This document shows positions 10,262 through 17,727 of a stretch of 36,199 bases of DNA, one piece after another. Position 1 is the stretch's first letter; each line of letters starts with the position of its first letter. The position numbers were made by a program, and so were the translations under genes. This stretch comes from an uncultured Prochlorococcus sp. (GTDB taxonomy: Bacteria > Cyanobacteriota > Cyanobacteriia > PCC-6307 > Cyanobiaceae). The notes under the pieces were generated by a model. It saw only the letters and a list, made by a program, of their open reading frames with translations. It searched no databases and was not told the DNA's origin. The stretch spans positions 1 to 36,199 of the forward strand of contig CACJUL010000011.1 in assembly GCA_902596585.1 (NCBI GenBank), in the 5' to 3' direction.

Positions 10262-10927
10262 ATGACTTATTCAACTAATTTTTCGATAGAGGATCTACGC
10301 TTTGATAATTATGGATTAATACCTGCAATAGCACAAGATTGGCTTGACGGATCAATTCTAATGCTTGCTTGGATGAACAAAGAATCTTTGACAATGACAC
10401 TTGAAACCAAAAACGTTCATTATTGGAGTAGATCAAGATCAGAAATTTGGAGAAAAGGAGCTACAAGTGGGAGTACCCAAATACTTAAGGAGATAAGATT
10501 CGACTGCGATAATGATGCCCTAATCCTTTTGATTGAACAAAACGGTTCGGGAGCATGTCACACTGGGGAAAAAAGTTGTTTTTTCAACGAAATCCAAATT
10601 AATCAAAGTGATAAAAAACAGAAAAAAACAACTCCCTTCTCAAATATTTGCTCTGAATTATTCAATACAATTACCGAAAGATCAATAAATCCATCAGAAA
10701 AAAGTTACACAAATCATTTATTAACAAAAGGTAGTAATACTATTTTGAAAAAAATAGGAGAGGAATCTGCAGAATTTATAATGGCTTGCAAAGATGATGA
10801 TAAAAATTCAATTTCAAATGAAGCTGCTGATTTAATTTATCATCTGCAAGTAGCCCTTATGCATAAAGGCGTTGAGTGGAGAGATGTACTTACTGCTCTA
10901 GAATCAAGAAAAAAAAATAAAGAATAG
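10262..10927 (+). CDS. hisI: Bifunctional phosphoribosyl-AMP cyclohydrolase / phosphoribosyl-ATP pyrophosphatase HisIE
   Basis: This fused enzyme carries out the second and third steps of histidine synthesis. The N-terminal cyclohydrolase domain (about 1-115) shows MLAWMNKESL, WSRSRSEIWRKG, the metal-binding DCDND and the zinc-related GACHTGEKSCF. The C-terminal pyrophosphatase domain (about 125-221) shows KIGEESAEF and NEAADLIYHL. The frame is open back to an ATG at 10187, but homology begins near the ATG at 10262 (MTYSTNFSIEDLRF). The 221-residue form fits the usual bifunctional length, and its start does not overlap the divergent QueD-like gene. Three copies of a 9-bp repeat begin at the last codons of this gene. 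Confidence 0.95.
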   Translation: MTYSTNFSIEDLRFDNYGLIPAIAQDWLDGSILMLAWMNKESLTMTLETKNVHYWSRSRSEIWRKGATSGSTQILKEIRFDCDNDALILLIEQNGSGACHTGEKSCFFNEIQINQSDKKQKKTTPFSNICSELFNTITERSINPSEKSYTNHLLTKGSNTILKKIGEESAEFIMACKDDDKNSISNEAADLIYHLQVALMHKGVEWRDVLTALESRKKNKE

Positions 10928-10948
10928 AAAGAATAGAAAGAATAGAAA
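10922..10948 (+). repeat. Tandem 9-bp repeat at the hisI 3' end
   Basis: GAATAGAAA occurs three times in perfect tandem at 10922-10930, 10931-10939 and 10940-10948. The first copy contains the hisI stop codon TAG. Such microsatellite-like tracts can vary in number by slippage; a gain or loss would not change the hisI protein. Confidence 0.9.
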
Positions 10949-11009
10949 TACTAATTATTAATATTTATTCAGAAAATTTGAACAAAAAATATTAAATAAA
11001 TTAATTAAT

Positions 11010-11039
11010 AATTATTAATTAATTATTAATTAATTATTA
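11010..11039 (+). repeat. Tandem 11-bp AT-only repeat upstream of the sigma-factor gene
   Basis: AATTATTAATT repeats perfectly at 11010-11020 and 11021-11031, followed by a partial copy at 11032-11039, within a longer run of only A and T. It lies 60-90 bp before the sigma-factor start, so it could affect promoter curvature or act as an UP-like element. Chance slippage in AT-rich DNA is the alternative. Confidence 0.8.
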
Positions 11040-11098
11040 CATGTATGGCTTATTAGTGAATTGACTATAAGTTAAATATATTGATAAAGAGGTAAATC

Positions 11099-12022
11099 GT
11101 GAGTTCATTAAGCGATTTTCTTGGAGAAATTGGGCGTCACCAACTTTTGACTCCCGAAAGAGAACTCACTATGGGTAGAAAAGTCCAAGAGATGGTTTTG
11201 CTTGTCAATAGATGTCAAGAAGCCGGGGGTAAGGGTCCCGCTTGTGAATATTCTGAGGATGAGAGAAAAAAAATCAAAATTGGTGAAAAAGCAAAAAATG
11301 AAATGATTACAGCCAACTTAAGACTAGTTGTGAACCTTGCGAAGAGATATCAAGGGAAAGGACTTGAGTTGTTGGATTTAATTCAAGAGGGTACATTAGG
11401 CCTTACGAGGGCTGTAGAAAAATATGATCCTTCTAGGGGGCACAGATTTTCCACCTATGCTTATTGGTGGATCAGGCAAGGGTTAAATAGAGCATTATCA
11501 ACTCAAAGTAGAACTATTAGGATACCTGTTAATATCAACGAAAAACTTACAAAATTAAGATCAGCGAAATCAAAACTCATGCAACTTAAGGGTATACCAC
11601 CCACTAGTAATCAGTTAGCTGAAGAGATGAAAATAACTAAGGAGGAAGTTGATGAACTACTATCCTGTGAATTGAGAAGTATAACTGTTAGTCTCCAAGG
11701 TACTGTTAAATCAAAGTCAGATCCATCTGAGTTAGTTGATATCCTTCCAAGTGATCAAACTGCTCCAATGGAATTAGCAGAATTAGCCGAAAGGACTGCC
11801 TCTGCTTGGAAGTTATTAGATAAAGCAAATTTAACTGAGAAAGAGAGAAAAATAGTAAGCCTGAGATTTGGTTTAGACGGTTCAAATGAGTGGAGAACTT
11901 TAGCCGAAGTAGCAAGACATATGAGTTGTAGTAGAGAGTATTGTCGGCAAGTGGTTCAACGCGCTCTTAGAAAACTAAGAAAGGCGGGGATACAGAATGG
12001 TTTGGTTGATAGTATTAGCTAA
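11099..12022 (+). CDS. Group 2 (RpoD-like) RNA polymerase sigma factor
   Basis: This is a 307-residue primary-like, non-essential type sigma factor of the sort cyanobacteria carry in several copies to retune transcription under light, nutrient or stress changes. It lacks region 1.1 and starts with region 1.2 (SLSDFLGEIGRHQLLTPE). Region 2 spans about 78-150, with NLRLVVNLAKRYQ, LLDLIQEGTLGL and the -10 recognition helix around FSTYAYWWIRQGLNRAL. Region 3 follows, and the region 4 helix-turn-helix is at the C-terminus (AEVARHMSCSREYCRQVVQRALRKL). The start is a GTG at 11099 preceded by GAGGT, a good Shine-Dalgarno sequence, and no ATG fits better. A DUF1232 gene follows after 31 bp. I cannot assign its number within the group. 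Confidence 0.93.
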   Translation: MSSLSDFLGEIGRHQLLTPERELTMGRKVQEMVLLVNRCQEAGGKGPACEYSEDERKKIKIGEKAKNEMITANLRLVVNLAKRYQGKGLELLDLIQEGTLGLTRAVEKYDPSRGHRFSTYAYWWIRQGLNRALSTQSRTIRIPVNINEKLTKLRSAKSKLMQLKGIPPTSNQLAEEMKITKEEVDELLSCELRSITVSLQGTVKSKSDPSELVDILPSDQTAPMELAELAERTASAWKLLDKANLTEKERKIVSLRFGLDGSNEWRTLAEVARHMSCSREYCRQVVQRALRKLRKAGIQNGLVDSIS

Positions 12023-12053
12023 AGTTTTATTCAAAAGTTTCTAAGTTATAGGG

Positions 12054-12422
12054 ATGAAAGATAATTACAAGGAGCAAGAAGAAATTTATGAAGCTGAAGT
12101 TTTAGAAAGTTCCACATTTGATGAGAATATAATTATCAAAATTCTTATTAAGGCAGGAAGAACAATTGCAAAACCTGCTTTAGAAGTTTTGGAAATGGCC
12201 GTTGATCCTTATACTCCTACTCAAGTAAGAGTTTCTTTATTGGCTGCACTGGCATACTTAATTATGCCATTTGATCTATTCCCTGATTTTATGCCATTGG
12301 TTGGTTTTAGCGATGATTTTGTAGCACTTACAGCTGTACTTAGTATATGGAGTAAATATATGACTCCCTCAATTAGAAAAAGAGCAGAAAACAAACTTAA
12401 TAAGTTATTTCCTTTTTTTTGA
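12054..12422 (+). CDS. DUF1232 (YkvA-type) membrane protein
   Basis: The 122-residue protein carries the DUF1232/YkvA block in its second half: VSLLAALAYLIMPFDLFPDFMPLVGFSDD, followed by a hydrophobic ALTAVLSIW segment. The short Pro-Phe-Asp-Leu-Phe-Pro-Asp core is the family hallmark. There are one or two membrane-associated helices; the N-terminal 45 residues are acidic and soluble. The family function is unknown. The stop codon TGA ends at 12422 and the next gene's ATG starts at 12423, so the two are almost certainly translated from one message, probably together with the upstream sigma factor. Confidence 0.85.
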   Translation: MKDNYKEQEEIYEAEVLESSTFDENIIIKILIKAGRTIAKPALEVLEMAVDPYTPTQVRVSLLAALAYLIMPFDLFPDFMPLVGFSDDFVALTAVLSIWSKYMTPSIRKRAENKLNKLFPFF

Positions 12423-12743
12423 ATGAGTAAATTATCTCAACAGGAAGAAAAAGAACTAATCTCCTTCATTAAGGATTGGTTGAAATCTCACGGACTAAAT
12501 CAGAAAGATTTGGCTTGTGAATTAAATATTAAATCAAGTAGAACCTCTGAGATTATTCTGAAAATTAAAGAATTATATAAAAAAGGTGGTATTTTCAATG
12601 TCGCAAAAACCCTTATACAGATTGAACGCAATTTGTTAAATAACATTAAAAATGATTATCAAGAAACAACCCAAACAAAACCATATAATCAATTAGATAT
12701 CGACTCTTTAGTAAGTAAAATAAATCAAGACACTAGTGAATAA
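12423..12743 (+). CDS. Small helix-turn-helix protein of unknown function
   Basis: This 106-residue, charged, soluble protein begins immediately after the DUF1232 stop with no spacer. Residues about 10-60 read as a helix-turn-helix of the Cro/XRE type: FIKDWLKSHGLNQKDLACEL, then NIKSSRTSEIILKIKELY. The C-terminal 40 residues are polar and probably flexible. Position after a sigma factor suggests a regulatory unit, but that is inference; the DNA target is unknown. It is followed by about 230 bp of strongly AT-rich, gene-free DNA (12744-12974), in which I see only short A/T palindromes. Confidence 0.72.
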   Translation: MSKLSQQEEKELISFIKDWLKSHGLNQKDLACELNIKSSRTSEIILKIKELYKKGGIFNVAKTLIQIERNLLNNIKNDYQETTQTKPYNQLDIDSLVSKINQDTSE

Positions 12744-12974
12744 ATATTTTTAGAAATTTATATATTTACTATTGATTATCTTCCATCTTAATAAAGATTT
12801 TCATAGGAAATATATTCAACTTAAAAACTAACTTTTAATACGTTAAAATAAAAATAAATCACGAATAAAATCAATAATTAAATCATTAATAAATAATATT
12901 TTTTTATATTTTCTTCAAACTAATTTAAATTTACAATAAGATTTTAATTAATTAAATATACTTATAAATAATAT

Positions 12975-13244
12975 TTAGAAAGCCTGAATCCAAGGATAAA
13001 CCTTATATTTGATCCATATACCTTTTTGCCAATATATATCCTCTTCAATAAGATCTCTTAATTCTTTTTCATCATTAGCATTAAAAATTCCAAACAAATA
13101 TTTAGTACATTTTGTCGGTCCTAAAGTAACTAAAATATTACGATCTTTTAGATTTTTAAGTCTATTAAGATGTTGTTCGCGAAATGGTTCCCTTTTAATA
13201 ATCGCCTCTTCACAATAATTGCCAAATACTACAAACTTTTCCAT
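12975..13244 (-). CDS. YciI-like (YCII-related domain) protein
   Basis: This encodes 89 residues from the ATG at 13244 (MEKFVVFGNYCEEA). An in-frame ATG at 13298 would add 18 hydrophobic residues not typical of the family. The body resembles YciI-like proteins, small alpha-beta barrels related to ferredoxin-like dimers: an N-terminal strand, a helix with REQHLNRLKNLKDRN, then ILVTLGPT, and a C-terminal half with ANDEKELRDLIEEDIYWQKGIW and the YKVYPW strand. YciI-like proteins are suspected small-molecule enzymes, but a reaction is not established for this one. The gene is alone on the minus strand and divergent from the AbrB-like gene, with 98 bp between them. Confidence 0.75.
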   Translation of the reverse strand: MEKFVVFGNYCEEAIIKREPFREQHLNRLKNLKDRNILVTLGPTKCTKYLFGIFNANDEKELRDLIEEDIYWQKGIWIKYKVYPWIQAF

Positions 13245-13342
13245 TTTTAAAGATAAATAATAGAACAAATATATACTAAATAATTGCATATATTCCACAC
13301 AAATTGCTATCTTATTTAAGAAGAACTTTCTTTTAATTAATT

Positions 13343-13699
13343 ATGCTCACTGGTAGCGATCTTCTTACAAAAGTTAAGGAACTTGGCGACGTTAGCAAAT
13401 CTGACCTAGTTCGCGCTTGTGGATATGTTTCCACCAAGAAAAATGGAGGCGAACGTCTTAATTTTACCGCGTTTTATGAAGCACTTTTGGAAGCAAAAGG
13501 GGTTAATCTTGGTGACTCTAATGCTGCGGGCATTGGTAAAGGGGGCAGGAAACTAAGTTATATAGCCACAGTACAAGGAAACGGTAATCTTTTAATTGGG
13601 AAAGCATATACAGCACTTCTAGATTTAAAAGCAGGAGATGAATTCGAAATTAAGCTTGGCAGAAAACAAATAAGACTATTACCTACTGAAGAATCATAG
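13343..13699 (+). CDS. Cyanobacterial AbrB-like transcriptional regulator (cyAbrB)
   Basis: The 118-residue protein matches the cyAbrB (CalA/CalB) family, abundant DNA-binding proteins that influence carbon and nitrogen balance genes in cyanobacteria. It has an N-terminal segment (LLTKVKELGDVSKSDLVRACGY), a central GGERLNFTAFYEALLEAKG and a C-terminal AbrB-like swapped-hairpin region (GKAYTALLDLKAGDEFEIKLGRKQIRL). That C-terminal placement of the AbrB fold is characteristic of the cyanobacterial type. Upstream, TTGCAT (13284-13289) and TATCTT (13308-13313) are 18 bases apart and could form a promoter giving a leader of roughly 25 nt; this is a weak call in AT-rich DNA. Confidence 0.88.
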   Translation: MLTGSDLLTKVKELGDVSKSDLVRACGYVSTKKNGGERLNFTAFYEALLEAKGVNLGDSNAAGIGKGGRKLSYIATVQGNGNLLIGKAYTALLDLKAGDEFEIKLGRKQIRLLPTEES

Positions 13700-13734
13700 A
13701 GACAATAAAAAAATAAATTGAAAATATCATTTCT

Positions 13735-13759
13735 AATTAATTTTCGATAATTAATTTTT
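13735..13759 (+). terminator. Possible terminator between cyAbrB and trpA
   Basis: AATTAATT (13735-13742) and AATTAATT (13749-13756) pair around TTCGAT, followed by further T residues. The stem is entirely A-T, so stability is doubtful. The convergent position between the cyAbrB and trpA 3' ends suits a shared terminator. Confidence 0.35.
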
Positions 13760-13783
13760 GTAATTGATAAATTATCTTTGTAT

Positions 13784-14626
13784 TTATTTTTTTTGATCAG
13801 CAGCTAAACGCATTTCTTTACAGAATTCACCAACATGATCGACGACATCTTTTTCACTTGAACTGGATATTCGTTTTACAAATGCACTCCCAATAATCAC
13901 TCCATCTGCTCCCCAATTACGAACTTTATTAACATGTTCTGGAGTGGATATTCCAAAACCAACCGCAATTGGATTGCTATTTACATCTTTTAATTTCCCA
14001 ATAAGATTTTCTACTCTATTTTCCATTTTGTTTCTCTCACCAGTGACACCTGTAACACTTACTAAATAAGTAAAGCCTTTTGAATGGGTTGATATTTGTT
14101 TCATCCTTTCAAAAGGAGTAGTTGGAGCTACCAATAAAATTAAGTCCAGAGAATGGTTACTAACTATTTTAGAAAATTTATAAGCTTCCTCTAAAGGGAG
14201 GTCAGGAACTATTAGGCCAGAAACTCCAGCATGAGATGCCATCTCGCAAAATTTTTCAAAGCCAAAACATAGTAAAGGATTTAAGTAAGAAAAAAGTATG
14301 ATAGGGATATTTAATTTGCCTTTTAAAGACTCTAAAAGTGTAATTACTTTTCTTAGGTTAGTGCCTGACTTTAAGGCGCGAGAGGCCGCCAATTGAATAA
14401 CAGGTCCGTCTGCAAGTGGGTCACTGTAAGGGATACCCAATTCAATAAGGTCAGCTCCATTTTCTTGTAACTTTAATAAGATCTCAGACGTTATTTCAAT
14501 ATTCGGATCCCCAGCCATTATAAAAGGCATCAAAGCTAATTTTTTATTATTTTTTAACTCACAAAACATCTTATCTACGTTAGATAGAGATTTATTTTTA
14601 ATAATTTGCACTTTGTTATCTTTCAT
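13784..14626 (-). CDS. trpA: Tryptophan synthase alpha subunit TrpA
   Basis: TrpA cleaves indole-3-glycerol phosphate to indole and glyceraldehyde 3-phosphate, passing indole to the TrpB subunit. At 280 residues it is of normal length for this TIM barrel. The catalytic acids are Glu62 in DLIELGIPYSDP and Asp73 in LADGP; their spacing equals that of the enterobacterial enzyme. The phosphate-binding end is visible as VGFGIST and GADGVIIGSAFV. It is the last gene of a minus-strand group with ndhL and a DUF3007 gene, starting 28 bp after the DUF3007 stop. trpB is not in the window, so the two subunits are encoded at separate sites. Confidence 0.97.
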   Translation of the reverse strand: MKDNKVQIIKNKSLSNVDKMFCELKNNKKLALMPFIMAGDPNIEITSEILLKLQENGADLIELGIPYSDPLADGPVIQLAASRALKSGTNLRKVITLLESLKGKLNIPIILFSYLNPLLCFGFEKFCEMASHAGVSGLIVPDLPLEEAYKFSKIVSNHSLDLILLVAPTTPFERMKQISTHSKGFTYLVSVTGVTGERNKMENRVENLIGKLKDVNSNPIAVGFGISTPEHVNKVRNWGADGVIIGSAFVKRISSSSEKDVVDHVGEFCKEMRLAADQKK

Positions 14627-14654
14627 GATTTTTAGATATTTTTCTATGAAAAAT

Positions 14655-14975
14655 TTATGGATTTCCCTCTAAATCTTCCATTAGTTTTTGCTGTTCTTCC
14701 TTTGACAATGAGTTGAATCTGGTTTCTAGTTTATCATTAACAACTTTTTCATACTCTTTTCTATAACGCTTCCTTTGTTCCATAAAAGTCATTTTGCCAT
14801 TTACAACTCTATAAACATAAGATGTTATCCAAGTAACAACAATCAACATCAAGATAAAACTTGAAAGAGTAGTAGCTGTAAAATTGTCGATACCAATTTG
14901 CGGTGCAAATTTATAACTTATGATTCCTATTAATAAAACAAATATACCAATTTGTATAACTTTTCCTTTTGTCAA
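14655..14975 (-). CDS. DUF3007 family membrane protein
   Basis: This 106-residue protein belongs to the cyanobacterial DUF3007 group. It has two transmembrane helices (about 7-25 and 36-57), then a basic, amphipathic C-terminal half with FMEQRKRYRKEYEK and SLSKEEQQKLMEDLEG. The position between ndhL (4-bp gap) and trpA suggests co-transcription. The constant association with ndhL in cyanobacteria hints at a role near the NDH-1 complex or thylakoid membrane, but this is inference and no function is established. No catalytic motif is seen. Confidence 0.82.
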   Translation of the reverse strand: MTKGKVIQIGIFVLLIGIISYKFAPQIGIDNFTATTLSSFILMLIVVTWITSYVYRVVNGKMTFMEQRKRYRKEYEKVVNDKLETRFNSLSKEEQQKLMEDLEGNP

Positions 14976-14979
14976 TTAT

Positions 14980-15213
14980 TTACCCTTTTCCGCTTCCTTT
15001 TAGTCTGAGATTTAAAAATGGAGAAAATAAAATTAAACCTGGAAAGAAAAGAAATACAAGACCATAAATTCCTAATCTTTCAAATTTTCCCATAATGTTC
15101 CATCTATTATTCATCCAGTAAAATAGTAATAATGGAACAACCAATAAATAGGTAGAAATAATTCCAATATAAGCAATTAAAGTAGCGAATGAATTATTAA
15201 AAAAACTTTCCAT
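14980..15213 (-). CDS. ndhL: NAD(P)H-quinone oxidoreductase subunit L (NdhL)
   Basis: NdhL is a small, cyanobacteria- and plastid-type membrane subunit of the NDH-1 complex, which serves respiration, cyclic electron flow around photosystem I and CO2 uptake. The 77-residue protein has two transmembrane segments (about 10-31 and 47-66) separated by the loop [16 protein letters not shown], the family's most recognisable stretch. It starts a minus-strand group ndhL, DUF3007, trpA with very short spacers. The upstream 78 bp to the tRNA hold no clear promoter. Confidence 0.92.
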   Translation of the reverse strand: MESFFNNSFATLIAYIGIISTYLLVVPLLLFYWMNNRWNIMGKFERLGIYGLVFLFFPGLILFSPFLNLRLKGSGKG

Positions 15214-15291
15214 TTTGATTTATGGTTGCTTAGTTAAAACATAACAACTATAGGAAGTTATCGTCAGAACTAAAAACAAATAATTAAATAA

Positions 15292-15377
15292 TGGGAGTGG
15301 GGGGACTTGAACCCCCACGAGCTAAATCGCTCGACGGATTTTAAGTCCGGCGCGTCTACCAATTCCGCCACACTCCC
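15292..15377 (-). tRNA. tRNA-Leu (anticodon UAA)
   Basis: Read on the minus strand, GGGAGTG at the 5' end (15377-15371) pairs with CACTCCC at the 3' end (15299-15293), with discriminator A at 15292. The anticodon arm CGGA-CTTAAAA-TCCG gives anticodon TAA. A long class II variable arm is present (CGAGC, loop, GCTCG), as expected for leucine tRNA, and the T-loop is GTTCAAGTC. The 3' CCA is not encoded. The anticodon loop is uninterrupted, so the group I intron found in this tRNA in many cyanobacteria is absent. Confidence 0.97.
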
Positions 15378-15477
15378 ATAAGGAATTTGCGCTATTCAAT
15401 CGTAGCCGAAAGCAACCCATTTAACCAAGAAAAATTGGAATATTTACACTTTTAATTGTCAGATTAAATCCAATTTT

Positions 15478-16527
15478 TTAATTAACACTCCCTTCTACTT
15501 GCCAATGTAAAGTTTCACCTGCATGAAATGGTTTTATTTGTCCGATAATATTTTTTTCTTCAACAACATCAATAAATTCTTTAATTTTATTAGGTCTAGA
15601 AACTAATTTTAATTTTTCTTTATTTGGGGGCAAATTATAAAAATTAGGGCCATTCAAACTTGCAAACTTTTCAAAATGATCTAGAGCATCCTCCTCTTCG
15701 AATACTGTTAAATAGCTCTCTATTGCAACTGGCGAATTAAAAATACCCGCACATCCACAAAAAGCCTTCCACTTCCTAAGATGTGGAGCAGAGTCAGTTC
15801 CCAAGAAAAAACATTTTTTCCCACTTGTTGCAGCTTTCCTTAAAGCGAGTCTATTATTTTCTCTCTTAGCAACTGGTAAGCAGTAAAAATCACTATTTAA
15901 GCCTCCAAAAAACATTGCATTTCTATTTATATGCAAATGATGCGGAGTGATAGTAGCTCCAATATTATTTTCTTGAACAAAATTCACTGCATAAGAGGTA
16001 GTTATATGTTCTAAAACGATTTTTAATTTTGGAAATCTTTTAGTTATTTGAGAGAGTTCTTTATCTATAAATACTTCTTCTCTATCGAATACATCTACTT
16101 CAGAATCAGTCACTTCACCATGAATTAAAAGAGGCATTCCAGAATCTTGCATTAACTCAAAGATATTATATAGATTTTCTATTTTCCTAACTCCATGACT
16201 AGAATTTGTTGTGGCATTAGCAGGATATAATTTTGCTGCGAAAAAAACATTATTTTTAAAACCATTTATTAGTTCCTCTTTATCAGTCTCATCTGTAAGA
16301 TAAATTGTCATTAGTGGTTCAAACTTAGAACTTTCTGGTAGAGCTTCAATGATAGATTTCTTATAAGAAATAGCGCTATTGATTGATGTTATGGGACTTT
16401 TAGTGTTTGGCATGACAATGGCTCTTCCAAAATATTCTGAAGTAAAATGAATAATATTTTTTAATACAAGACCTTCTCTTAAATGTAAATGCCAATCATC
16501 AGGTTTTATTATGGTTAAAGTCTTCAA
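15478..16527 (-). CDS. pyrC: Dihydroorotase PyrC
   Basis: PyrC cyclises N-carbamoyl-aspartate to dihydroorotate, the third step of pyrimidine synthesis. The 349-residue length matches class II dihydroorotases such as that of E. coli. The metal ligands are visible: His13 and His15 in DDWHLHLREG, the lysine to be carboxylated (Lys99 in AAKLYPA), histidines in LLIHGEV and LEHITT, and the catalytic Asp in LGTDSAPH. The gene is divergent from the exchanger gene at 16646, sharing a 118-bp region that contains a 9-bp inverted repeat. Confidence 0.96.
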   Translation of the reverse strand: MKTLTIIKPDDWHLHLREGLVLKNIIHFTSEYFGRAIVMPNTKSPITSINSAISYKKSIIEALPESSKFEPLMTIYLTDETDKEELINGFKNNVFFAAKLYPANATTNSSHGVRKIENLYNIFELMQDSGMPLLIHGEVTDSEVDVFDREEVFIDKELSQITKRFPKLKIVLEHITTSYAVNFVQENNIGATITPHHLHINRNAMFFGGLNSDFYCLPVAKRENNRLALRKAATSGKKCFFLGTDSAPHLRKWKAFCGCAGIFNSPVAIESYLTVFEEEDALDHFEKFASLNGPNFYNLPPNKEKLKLVSRPNKIKEFIDVVEEKNIIGQIKPFHAGETLHWQVEGSVN

Positions 16528-16544
16528 GATTTTTTCTATTTAAT

Positions 16545-16569
16545 CAATTTTAACAGCAAATTAAAATTG
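16545..16569. repeat. 9-bp inverted repeat between pyrC and the exchanger gene
   Basis: CAATTTTAA (16545-16553) and TTAAAATTG (16561-16569) form a perfect inverted repeat with a 7-base spacer, located in the divergent promoter region 18 bp from the pyrC start. The right arm overlaps a TTGACA (16567-16572) that could be a -35 element for the exchanger gene. It could be an operator or an RNA hairpin in the pyrC leader. Confidence 0.5.
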
Positions 16570-16645
16570 ACAATTAATTATAGATATTTGAGGATAGTTA
16601 TTAACCAATTATGAAAATTTTTATTATCTGAATAAAAGTCTAAAT

Positions 16646-17725
16646 ATGAGTGATTTTTTATTTCCAATAATAGAAATATTTTTAGGCGTAGTTCTTCTTT
16701 TTGTAGGAGGGGAGTTCTTTATTCAAGGTGCCATATTTTTATCTTTAATTTTAGGAATACCTCAAATAGTAATTGGTTTGACAGTTGTTTCTCTTGGAAC
16801 AAGCTCTCCTGAGTTGTTGGTAAGTTTGAATTCAATTTTAAAAGGCAGTGATTCGCTTGCGGCAAGCAATGTAATTGGAAGCAATATTTTTAATGTTCTC
16901 GTTGTTTTGGGCATAAGCTCATTGATAACACCTCTTAAGGTAAAAAGCAGAATAGTCAGAAGAGATGTACCTCTTTTAATGGCAATTTCTTGTGCAGTTT
17001 GGGCAATGTCATCAACAGGCTTATTAACATTGCAAGCAGGTGTATTTCTAATATTTTGTTTAATCTTAAATACAATATGGGAAATCAATACAATCAATGA
17101 GAAAGGAGAGGAGACAAAAGATGCTGAACCAGAGATAGAAGAATTAGAAGATAACAATAAAGGAAAACTTAATATTTTACTAAAGTTAATATTGGGAATA
17201 TTTCTTTTAAGCTTTGGTTCAAATATTTTAGTTAATGGTTCTCAAACGCTTGCAACTCTTTTGGGTGTAAATGAAATTGTTATTGGTTTAACTATAGTCG
17301 CAACAGGGACATCTTTACCAGAATTAGTAACTTCAATAATTGCTGCATTTAAAGGCAAAACAGATCTTGCAATTGGGAATGTAATAGGAAGCAATTTACT
17401 CAATCAACTTTTAATCCTTGGAAGTTGCAGTATTTTTTCAGGATTTAAAGGTTTAGTAATTGAACAGAGTCTAATAAAAGTTGACTTACCTTTTATGGTT
17501 TTAACTACCTTTGCATGCTTACCAATTTTTTGGAGCAAAGGGAAAATCACAAGAATTGAAGGATTTATTTTGCTTAATCTTTATATTTTCTACATTCTTG
17601 ATAAGTTACTTTTCCTGAATGGATTTAACTTCCTTTCTGAATTAAGGATAGGTTTATTTATTTACTTTGCGTTACTTATAGTGTTCCTGATTGTTCAAGA
17701 AAAATTAAAATTTTCTAATTCATAA
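16646..17725 (+). CDS. Na+/Ca2+ exchanger family (CaCA) membrane antiporter
   Basis: The 359-residue protein is a calcium/cation antiporter of the YrbG type. It shows the internal duplication of the superfamily: alpha-repeat 1 with GTSSPE (51-56) and NVIGSNIFN (GSN at 78-80), and alpha-repeat 2 with GTSLPE (221-226) and NVIGSNLLN (GSN at 248-250). About ten transmembrane helices are split by an acidic cytoplasmic loop (about 150-172), which may sense or buffer cations. It probably exports Ca2+ or exchanges Na+ at the plasma membrane; the ion is not certain. The gene is convergent with glutathione reductase, with only two bases between stop codons. Confidence 0.9.
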   Translation: MSDFLFPIIEIFLGVVLLFVGGEFFIQGAIFLSLILGIPQIVIGLTVVSLGTSSPELLVSLNSILKGSDSLAASNVIGSNIFNVLVVLGISSLITPLKVKSRIVRRDVPLLMAISCAVWAMSSTGLLTLQAGVFLIFCLILNTIWEINTINEKGEETKDAEPEIEELEDNNKGKLNILLKLILGIFLLSFGSNILVNGSQTLATLLGVNEIVIGLTIVATGTSLPELVTSIIAAFKGKTDLAIGNVIGSNLLNQLLILGSCSIFSGFKGLVIEQSLIKVDLPFMVLTTFACLPIFWSKGKITRIEGFILLNLYIFYILDKLLFLNGFNFLSELRIGLFIYFALLIVFLIVQEKLKFSNS

Positions 17726-17727
17726 TT

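Noticed and set aside
11061-11088. TTGACT ... GATAAA promoter directly before the sigma factor
   Set aside because: The -10 would overlap the ribosome binding site region, leaving almost no leader.
12744-12974. AT-rich spacer as a possible origin, attachment site or small RNA gene
   Set aside because: I found no repeats beyond short A/T words, no strong hairpin and no integrase or tRNA next to it.
13291-13299. TATTCCACA resembling a DnaA box
   Set aside because: It is a single near match far from dnaA with no cluster, so it is expected by chance.
15214-15477. tRNA-Leu as an integration site for a genomic island
   Set aside because: No integrase, no duplicated tRNA 3' end and no foreign genes flank it; both sides are core genes.
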